Below are positions 56,024-64,000 of a stretch of 64,000 nucleotides of DNA, piece by piece (the first letter of the stretch is position 1; every line of letters starts with the position of its first letter). Made by a program: the position numbers and the translations under genes. The notes below the pieces were generated by a model. It ran no database searches and had not been told where the DNA came from. It worked only from the letters and a program-made list of their open reading frames with translations. Source of the stretch: Viola odorata (taxonomy: Eukaryota; Streptophyta; Magnoliopsida; Malpighiales; Violaceae); the NCBI GenBank assembly GCA_963691705.1, contig OY829542.1, positions 62,086,427 through 62,150,426 of the forward strand, written 5' to 3'.

Positions 56024-56669
56024 TTTCTCAGTCTCAAACAACACAAAAAGGAAAGATAAGGTTAAGAAATACCAGGCGATTGCAGAAATTCCCGGAGAAC
56101 AGAGCCCAAACTCGGAGATGGCAGAAGAAGGTTGCTTGAGCGAGGAAGAGAGGGGATTTTTGAGGAAGAAGATGAGAGCGGCGTTTAGAAATGAAAAGTG
56201 ATTTAGGTTTTCCAAAGGAGAAGGCTTTTAAAAGAAATGAATCCCTAACCGTCAGCAAACCCAATCGGTCGCTGACACGTGGCTCATCTGTTCTGAAAAG
56301 GCAGTAATTCGTCAATAAAGGCAGTAATTTGTCAATAAAGCTGAGTGGCGCATTTAAAGAGGAGCAGCGCACGCGTTTTCTCAAAGGGTTTTTTGAATTT
56401 CAAAATCCAAAAAACTGGACAGACGAAGAGACGTCTCGCCTCAAAAGCAGCGAGCAGTTACAAACGCTTGGCCATTACGGCGCCACGTCACAGGTTTACT
56501 TTAAGTTAAAAATTTGACTTTATTGCAAACTAAGTTTTATTTGCAGGAATGAAAAGAACCTTTCAAATACGCGGAAGTAGATCAAAACGGCAACATGCCG
56601 ATTGTCAGACGTCAAGAGGGAAACGGCAAGCCCTTGGTAAACACTCGGGCTTCCTTGTTGTTGGGCCTC
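56024..56669 (-). promoter_or_regulatory. Presumed promoter and leader of the antisense gene
   Basis: 646 bp between the antisense ATG and the 3' LTR. No clear TATA box was identified. It contains CGGCAACATGCCG (56588), a dispersed hairpin motif of this element. A purine-rich tract next to the 3' LTR, expected for plus-strand priming, is not obvious (TGTTGTTGGGCCTC precedes the LTR). Confidence 0.35.
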
Positions 56670-57496
56670 TGATAATACATAAAATTATCAGAAGGGCACG
56701 ATGGACTTTGCGCCTTCACGAAGTACCGTTGACCGGTCAAAACGGCAAATGGCCGGTTTGACCAAGTCAACGATATAAAAGGCATCGTGATCGATTGACC
56801 AGGTCAACGGGAATAAGTAACTAAAGGACAAGCCCAGCCCGTTATCACCGAAACGGCACAGAGCCGATTTGACAGTAAAGATGAAGACAACGACACTCGG
56901 CCGATTCTCCACAAACGGCTCCTTGCCGATTCGCCACAAACGGCTCCTTGCCGATTCTCCACAAACGGCTCCTTGCCGATTCTCCACAAACGGCATCGCA
57001 CTGATGGGGTCCAGATATAAATCTCCCCTCATAGATATTATTGGTATAGTGCTCCATAGTCAGTATACATTTAGTCAAGGTTGGCAGGGAGGATAACCTG
57101 CTCCCATCACATCGTCACCTGACAACCGGACAAAGGGACGACCCTATTCCCCTGAAATAAGGTCTGCGCCCCACGTTACAATGATGAATCCCTGCCCCTA
57201 GACCACCGGCTAAGGAAAAAGGAGAGGGGATGTCAGAGATCTAACCACTCTAGTCCAGCCTAAGGACTAGAGGGTGGTATATAAGGGAAGTTTTCTCCTC
57301 TACTCAGGGGGACACAAAAAAACAAAAACAACACACACACTTTCTACACACTTAACAAAATTACTGACTTTGGCATTGGAGCTCTTGCGCCGGAAAACAC
57401 TTCCGGCACTGTGCAGGTCCTTCACGAAGATCTGATCACCGCCTTCCAGCGAGCGACTTTACTGAAAAACCCCCCACTCCGGTCCACGGATTATCA
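56670..57496 (+). repeat. 3' LTR of the gypsy element
   Basis: 827 bp, two differences from the 5' LTR by eye. Followed directly by the target duplication TGCAC. Confidence 0.95.
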
Positions 57497-57789
57497 TGCA
57501 CCCTTATCAAAAAGGATTCGTGCAGGCATATATCACACATGACACTTCCATGGTGAAGTAATATTTAGTAGAAGGAATAGGGTTGAAGAACTCTAGGATC
57601 GACGAGTTACATGCCGGAGGCACCTCACGCAATGAGGATACGAATCCGATGATGGATGTGATGCAAGATGTATTGCATGCCAACATTGACTGCTAGAATG
57701 AAGCTGATGATGAATTCATACCGGTGGCTGAAGAACCTCCTAACCCAAAAACTGCAAAGTTTTACAGTCTCTTGGAAGAATTGAGATAA
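57497..57789 (+). pseudogene. CACTA transposase-associated domain remnant, copy B (right part)
   Basis: Continues the frame broken by the gypsy insertion: IKKGFVQAYITHDTSMVK, a stop, then EGIGLKNSRIDELHAGG and an acidic segment (NEADDEFIPVAEEPPNPKTA) typical of the linker after the CACTA domain. Stops at 57561 region, 57692 and 57787 show decay that is older than the gypsy insertion. Confidence 0.6.
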
Positions 57790-58739
57790 ATGTATGAATT
57801 GGTAGTGTAATTAATGATTTTTTTTAAAAATTATATGCAAAGTTAAACAGCATTTATTTATTAATTAAATGAAAAAAATATATTAGCATTTCTTCTTTTA
57901 TTTCCATACTTCCGTAACTGAATATGGACCTGTTGGTAACCCATTAATATTTTTGTTGGGCCTATTTTGTTTTAATTTGCTGGCCCATATCTTTCATTTC
58001 ATTAAACAAATCAAAAAACTAAACCCTAAAAAGTAAAAACTATCTGCACAGCCGCAACACCCCCTCTGTTGTATTTCAATCCATCGTTTTCCAACACCAT
58101 CATCTTCATCGTTGAAACAACACCGGTCTGGACAACCACGATCGCCGGCCAGCCACTTGCGCCAAATCGCAACTATTTTGGTAAGAATTCTATTTTTTGT
58201 TAATTGTGATGGTTCAATTCTATAAGAATTGAATTCGATTAAAAAAGAGTATAACAAATACTGAATTTGCTCGGATTTCAGTTTAATTGAACTGAACTCT
58301 TCCCAAATTTCGATACCAAACAGCCTTGAAGTCCCAATCAACAATGACCTCCACGGCCAGGCCTGTTAGAGATTAGATCAAATCGATCGAGAAGTTCTTC
58401 TTCGCGTAAGCACCTATATTCTTCGACTTTTTTACGGGTCTGTATAGCCGGCCTTCTGCCTTTCCAATCTGTCGTCACTCTAGCAGCTATATGTTTGCTT
58501 AGTTTCTAACTTATTTGGCCACATAGGTGTGTTTTGTGTTGTCAAGTATTTGGAATTGAATTTATTTTGTTCTTTAGTGAATGCCCATTTCACTTTTTCT
58601 CTTGTTTATTAATTAAGGTGCTTTTGAGTTTGTAATAGGTGAAAATTATCTAATTTATATTAGGTGAAAATCAAGGTTCCAATTCTAATTATTGTTATCT
58701 ATTTGTTTATTTCTTAGAGGGGGTATATTATCAGATTCG
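57790..58739 (+). promoter_or_regulatory. OXA1: OXA1 promoter, leader and leader intron
   Basis: Site II-type TGGGCC (57957-57962) and TGGCCCA (57981-57987) precede a telo-box AAACCCTAA (58021-58029), the usual set for nuclear genes of mitochondrial biogenesis. A leader intron is suggested by TTCGC|GTAAGC near 58406 and TTTCTTAG|AGG at 58717. This region has no counterpart in unit A. Confidence 0.55.
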
Positions 58740-61700
58740 ATGGCATTTATGCGTAGTCTTTCCACTCGAGGGAGCCTTATTAGAAGAAGAAACCCCCAGC
58801 CCTTTAGTTATGTTCTTCGCGACGACGATGACCACAAGAGTAGTCCCATAGAGGAGGGTCCTTCTATGCAAGGAGGAATGATCCGCGTGTTACAGGGGAA
58901 GTACTTCGGAAGTAGATGCAATAATTCAGCTGGCATGCCCATGCTCGGTTTTATGCAAAATGAAAGATGTGTGGCTTTTGGTGCTTCTTCGAGCATTGGG
59001 ATATCCTTTTGTCGGTATATGTCCACAACTCAGGATGGTGGGACAGACAAGATTGAATTGATGAGTGATGTTGCTCATGTCCTGACAGATACAACTGTGC
59101 AAGCTGTGGCAACGCAGGCTCCTGCACTGAATGAAGTTGCCATTGCTGCTGCTGAATCCTGGGGTCCTGTTTGGGCCCTTCAGCATGTTCTTGATGCAGT
59201 TCATTGTTATACTGGGTTTGAGTGGTTAGAGATTGCTTTATTTTTTTGTTCTACATGACTTGTGTGTGGATAGTGTCTTCGAATAGCTGCTTTGTTCACT
59301 GCTTAGCTAATTTTTATTTATTTATTTTCAGGTGGGCTTCTATAATCCTCACAACTCTGTTGATGAGAACAGCAACAGTTCCACTCTTAATAAATCAACT
59401 TAAATCTACTTCAAAACTCACGGTATGTTGTTCTGCTTGATTCCGCATCGTTGGATTTCCCTTTTTCGTGAAGTTATTCTTCTATCTTGTTGTTTGGTAT
59501 GCATGCAGACAACTCACTACTCCGTACATACATAGAGGCTAATCATTGATATTTGTTTGTGTACAGTGCTGTACAAATGACTTGTAATGTTGTTTATTAT
59601 GATGCTCACATCTGTGTTTAGATGCTTCCTGTCTTTACTTATTTTTCAATGACATGATATCGTTAACATCTAAACAATTTTTTGGGTAATGTTTTATGGA
59701 TTTCTTGATTATTCTGCACTTACAGATTATGAATTTTTTTCTTCTTGGAGTCTGGTCTATCTTTTATTTTTTAAATAAAGGGTTTGATGTAAACTTCAAG
59801 GTATTTGAATCCATAGTGCTGTTTTCTGGTGTCTACATTTCTTTTTTAAACTAAAAGGTATTTGAATCCTTATCAATGCTAATGTTCTGTTTTCTATGTG
59901 TGGTTTGGAGATCTATCTTGATCGGTAACGTAAGGCTCTTCTAGCTTGTTTTTCTCTTCATTGTTTACATGTATGATTAAGTTGCTTTTGGTTGCCATAA
60001 TGACATGAATTGATTAATATGGTTGCTCAGATACTCATGTGAAGAAACAATTGTGTAACAGCCTGTTTATATTTAGCTATATGTTATTTGTTGAAATCAT
60101 ATGTTGTGGTGGCTATCATTATGATTCAATATGCTAATTTTGGAATCTTTCTTGTTGTGTGTGTTTTCTGTAGCTCATGAGGCCACACATGGAGGAGATT
60201 CAGCGGAAGGTGAAAGAAAGCGTATGGCCTCTGCTTTTATCTGATAACATTACTCGTTAAGAATTCTTGTAGATCAAGTTTATTGTCTCTTGAATGCTTC
60301 TGATTGGTTGCATATCTTGGGGTCTTTCATTTTTTATGAATCTGTATCTTTTGGTTAATAAGTAAGGCCATTCACGTTACCCTTTACCTAGCAATGGTTT
60401 CTACCGACATTGCCATCTAAGCCCTGTGATGTAACCTATATCTCACTAAACAAGTCACTTCTGATGCCTATTCTTTTTTTTTTTTGCTGATGTTGTGTCG
60501 TGCTTATCATCTATGATTAGTCTTGTATCTTTTTGTTCACCATTTATTTTTCCAGGTCAATATAATCTGATAATTGCTCTACCTTTTAACAACTGATAAA
60601 ATATAGTTAAGTGATGCTCTTTCAAGGATGTTAACTTTCTCACTCTTAGGATATGGACCCCAATGCTGTTGCTGAGAGCCATAAAGAAATGAAAAGGCTT
60701 TTCAAGGAGTAAGCATCTGTATGCACCTGTCCGTTTTTCATATTTTTATTTTGGCTTTTGATATTGCCAATCTGTGCATGTCGGCTTTAACTTTTTTTGG
60801 ATGTCAAGCTTGTAAAACTTCGGTGTGCTATTTTCTGAAGCTTTTGATTCTATGGATATTCATTTCATTATAATTTGCAAATTGCAGGTTTGGTGTGAGC
60901 CCTGTTACTCCATTAAAGGGGTTGTTTATTCAAGCTCCTATTTTCATCAGTTTTTTCCTCGCGGTAAATTCAATTTCTGTGTTTTGCAAATAACCTTCAT
61001 ATAATAAGGTCTTGATGTTAGATCGATTCTTCCCATTAACATGTGTTTATAATAACATGTTTCTCCAGATTTCCAACATGGCAGAAAAAGTTCCATCCTT
61101 CAAAACGGGTGGAGCATACTGGTTCGTTGATCTGACGACTCCTGATAGCTTATACATCTTCCCAATATTGACTGGGTTAAGTTTCTTGATAACAGTGGAG
61201 GTAGGTCCTTGTTTTGTCTAAGAATTGATGGGACTGCATAATTGCTTCATCGGTTAAAGAAAAGAGTATTAAGTGTTTCATTATGTTCTGTTAAGGTTTT
61301 AATCCTTTTTATTTCATGTTTCTTTATGCCAATTTGTATATGAGTGGGTTTTTATTACTCTCTAAACTTCTGGCTGTTCCTTAGTGCAACATGCAAGAAG
61401 GTTTGGAAGGAAATCCTGTTGCTAGCACCATGAAAAAAGTTTCCAGGGTCTTTGCTGTTCTTTCGGTTCCATTGACCATGCATTTCCCTAAGGTAACTCA
61501 TGGTAATTTCCATGGCATGTATTATGATCTTAATGCCACACAGCCATCTGAGATTTAGACTATACTATCTGATTCCTTTTCACTTGCTTTTATTCTGCAA
61601 CATCATACATCCCGTTGTATTTTAGGCTGATACCCTCTTTTATGAAGTTGATGGTTTAACAATGATGTTTTGAAACAAAGCGTTCATCTTATTACTTCAA

Positions 61701-63447
61701 TTTATACCTGCAGGCTATATTTTGCTACTGGATCACTTCCAACTTGTTTTCCCTCGGATATGGTCTAGGTCAGTCTCCAATTGAACTTTTGCTATTTTGC
61801 CAAACTCGAAGTTGTTATTGTGTCATAAAGTAAATGAGTTCTTTTAATTATTAATTTAGCCCCCTGTTATACCATCTCTATTTTGGTTATTTTGCCAAAT
61901 TCGAAGTCCTCTCCCTAAACTCATTACTTAATAATTATTGTAAATCCGCACTCAACGCGTGTGGATTTAGGGTTTAGGGAGAGGGCTTACATGATTTGCT
62001 GCATCAAAATAGAGAATGCAATGTGTCATAAAGAATGCAATGTTTATTAAGAAGTAATGAGTTTAGGGAGAGGACTTACATGATTTGCTGCATCTTTCAT
62101 TTTTGATCTTGTCCTCTTTAATTTGACGAAATAGGATGCGATTTTATACATTGTACAGGTTTGTTTCAATGCAAGTAGTTTACACATTTGCACACAACCT
62201 GAATTTTTCCACTCCACACAGGAGTTTGATAAATTGACCGGAGTTGGGCATGTAACAATTTTTTAAAGAGAGAATACCTTTCCTAAAAAAGATAACAGAA
62301 AGCATGGTTTCTATATATTTTAGTTTTGCTAAAAAGTAAAAAGAGAGGAAGACACCGAAATTAAGTGCACCATTAGAATTAAAAAAAAAAAATTAAATCA
62401 AAAGGGTGCATTGTATAAAAGAAGTCCTTTTAATATGCGTCTTTTGAAATAAATATTGCCAAGAGTTTTATTTGTTGAAAAGAAATTGATTGTGGTTTAA
62501 ATTCTATTTGTTTAGAAAATTAAGAGACATCTTTTGATTGAAAGGTTTTTTTTATAGCAATTATGTTGATTATTTGTTGCAATATAAATAATACATAAAA
62601 CATAATAAACTAAATGACACCTCTTAGTAAATGTACTTAATTTTTATTTTTAAACTTTTTAAAGACATCATTTCTAATACTAAATGGTAACTTTTCATTA
62701 GGTAACTTCTTTTCAATAGATAATTCATTAAACATTCAATATTACATGGCAATCAACTAACCCTTTATAATTCTTACGTGGATATCTTAAAGCACTAACT
62801 TATGCTTTTGCTTTATAATAGTAGTATAGATTGAAAACAAGAAAAATAGAAAAAAACAGTAAAAAAAAGCAAAAATGGGACCAAATTTGAAGATGGTCTG
62901 TTGGCATGATTCAAGACTAAATCAATATGATCACGCAACAGCTGCTGAATCATCTACATGATCTTGGAAAACGATGGGTTATCTGATACGTAAAAAAACA
63001 AGATATGGTCCACATCCAACGGAGGGTTTAATATAAGATCTAAATTGATAACTATGCCGATCTTTTTTGTCTTGGACTGGTAAACTTCAACTTAGCTATG
63101 CTGTTTGCTAAATTTCTTTCAAGATATTCCATAAAATGATCTGATTTGGTGTTTGTATGAGTTGCTTCTTTGCAGTGCTTAAAGCTCCTGGGGTTAAAAA
63201 GGCCTTAGGTGTTCCTGACATACCAGTTCCACCGCCATCCTCAACTCCACAGCCTTCCTTCGATCTGTTTTCTGCATTCAAACAACATATAGATAAGAAA
63301 CGGGAGGAGGCTGCCGCGTCATTGCCTGAGGGACCATCATCAACAAAGGTTGCAGACCAAAGAGTATCTTCATCTTCAGTTCTTAGTCAGAGGATTAGAA
63401 CTCTAGAGAAACAAGTGAAGGGAAGAAAGAAAAACAAGAAGAGGTGA
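58740..63447 (+). CDS. OXA1: Mitochondrial inner membrane insertase OXA1
   Basis: Nine exons, all GT/AG and in phase: 58740-59224, 59332-59422, 60174-60221, 60650-60708, 60888-60963, 61069-61200, 61385-61492, 61714-61768, 63176-63447; 441 aa. The N-terminus MAFMRSLSTRGSLIRRR is an arginine/serine-rich mitochondrial presequence. The YidC/Oxa1/Alb3 core spans ~155-345: WASIILTTLLMRTATVPLLI, RPHMEEIQRK, FGVSPVTPLKGLFIQAPIFI, NMAEKVPSF, TTPDSLYIFPILTGLSFLIT, VPLTMHFPKAIFCYWITSNL. The C-terminal tail (FDLFSAFKQHIDKK, LEKQVKGRKKNKKR) is basic, as used for mitoribosome binding. It inserts respiratory-chain subunits into the inner membrane. A partial copy sits at 38149-39279. Intron 8 (1407 bp) carries a fold-back repeat and the distal breakpoint of the duplication. 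Confidence 0.95.
61904..62077. repeat. Fold-back element in OXA1 intron 8 (unit B)
   Basis: Left arm starting AAGTCCTCTCCCTAAACTCA is complementary to the right arm TTATTAAGAAGTAATGAGTT...GGACTT ending at 62077, with ~105 bp between. Same structure as 42269-42448. Confidence 0.75.
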
Positions 63448-64000
63448 TGCCCATGTTAGCTACCGCAAAACCAAGTTTTACTGCATACATTGATTTTAAT
63501 ATAGGTGAGTTGTTACTGGATGGCGATATTGATACCCGTTATTGCAATAAATTATGGGTAGATTTTTTGTAGCGAAGGAAAAAAAGAGTTGATTTATTAA
63601 ATATACTCTTACTTAAATGATGTAATTTTGACTACTATTTTCTGCTCATTGAGTTAAAAGTATTATAGCATAGAGCAGCTCCATCTAGAACTCACTTGAA
63701 TTTCCGCTGATGTCTGAATAATGGATGGTGGGAATGATTCTTATTCGCTGTAGTGATACATGTTAAAGATTTTTCTGTTCGATCAAATTGATTACTAGAT
63801 TGGTTGCAAAGAATGACTCTTGGATACTTTTGTGTTTGTTATTGTCTTGATTCTTGGATTTGCATAGAATGAATGCATGTGTTGATGTAGCTTTGCACCT
63901 AAATTTGAGAAAATTTATGGAAATTGTCTTATATGACGATGAGCCATCCGGTTCACATGACTATTTTGACAATCAGAGTTTTTAAACTAGTGATCGCTGA
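63448..64000. other. OXA1 3' UTR and intergenic DNA
   Basis: Presumed 3' UTR followed by AT-rich sequence to the window end. No further gene is seen. Confidence 0.5.

Larger units (their letters stand above)
46039..57496 (+). mobile_element. Full-length Tat-lineage Ty3/gypsy retrotransposon, 11,458 bp
   Basis: Two 827-bp LTRs with TG...CA ends, flanked by a perfect 5-bp target duplication TGCAC (46034-46038 and 57497-57501). Domain order gag, protease, RT, RNase H, second RNase H, integrase is diagnostic of the plant Tat lineage. Between integrase and 3' LTR lie two tandem arrays and an antisense gene, recalling the antisense ORF known from the maize/teosinte element Grande. By eye the LTRs differ at two positions (46235 vs 56866; 46606 vs 57237), i.e. 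~0.24%, so insertion is recent and post-dates the tandem duplication. Confidence 0.95.
43041..62783. repeat. Tandem duplication unit B
   Basis: Counterpart of 33652-43009, expanded by the 11.46-kb gypsy insertion and retaining the OXA1 5' half. Ends at TTCTTACGTGGAT (62783), after which OXA1 intron 8 continues into sequence absent from unit A. Confidence 0.9.

Overview
The window is nuclear DNA of a flowering plant, most likely a eudicot. The evidence is multi-exon genes with short AT-rich introns, a CC-NBS-LRR resistance gene, an ATL20-22-type RING-H2 pair, telo-box/site II promoters, and Copia, Tat-type Ty3/gypsy, hAT, CACTA, Stowaway and LINE remnants. The species cannot be named from the sequence. 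Exon borders were read by eye; every multi-exon model reported as a gene keeps an open frame across all junctions (RPSA ends early through a frameshift in its last exon).

Region 1 (1-16.3 kb) opens with the 5' end of a reverse-strand Copia element (gag, primer site, 1.2-kb LTR). A resistance-gene duplication follows: a 5'-truncated NLR copy (2.0-2.85 kb), a complete CC-NBS-LRR gene (8984-11755) and a 30-bp NLR tail (13711). NLR 3' ends are followed by reverse-strand fragments of a long-chain acyl-CoA synthetase gene. The 3' arm of this duplication also carries a hAT transposase remnant and stops just short of the coding sequence of a three-TM protein gene (15680-16303), so that gene's promoter exists twice.

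Region 2 (16.3-31.5 kb) holds a duplicated pair of 95-aa MGNC proteins, MITE and hAT-like elements, a complete five-exon UBR7 gene (reverse strand, with an E2F-like site upstream) and a decayed LINE with zf-RVT/RNase H traces.

Region 3 (31.5-64 kb) has a five-exon ribosomal protein uS2 gene (RPSA) with a frameshifted tail, then a large direct tandem duplication. Unit A (33652-43009) carries a RING-H2 gene, a CACTA remnant with a hAT-like insertion, and an OXA1 copy reduced to exons 4-8 whose intron holds a nest of three DNA transposons. Unit B (43041-62783) carries the second RING-H2 gene, the same CACTA remnant split by an 11.46-kb Ty3/gypsy element, and most of an intact nine-exon OXA1 gene that ends at 63447. 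The junction contains filler DNA identical over 31 nt to a site at 24.07 kb.

The gypsy element is the most unusual object here. Its LTRs differ at only 2 of 827 positions and it has a perfect 5-bp target duplication. Its domain order (gag-PR-RT-RNH-second RNH-INT) marks the Tat lineage, but gag-pol is broken by two in-frame stops and a frameshift. In contrast, an antisense two-exon gene for a 759-aa protein (Transposase_28-like N-terminus, coiled-coil C-terminus) is fully open. Between the convergent 3' ends lies a 69-bp tandem array of alternating hairpins whose stems differ by compensatory changes.
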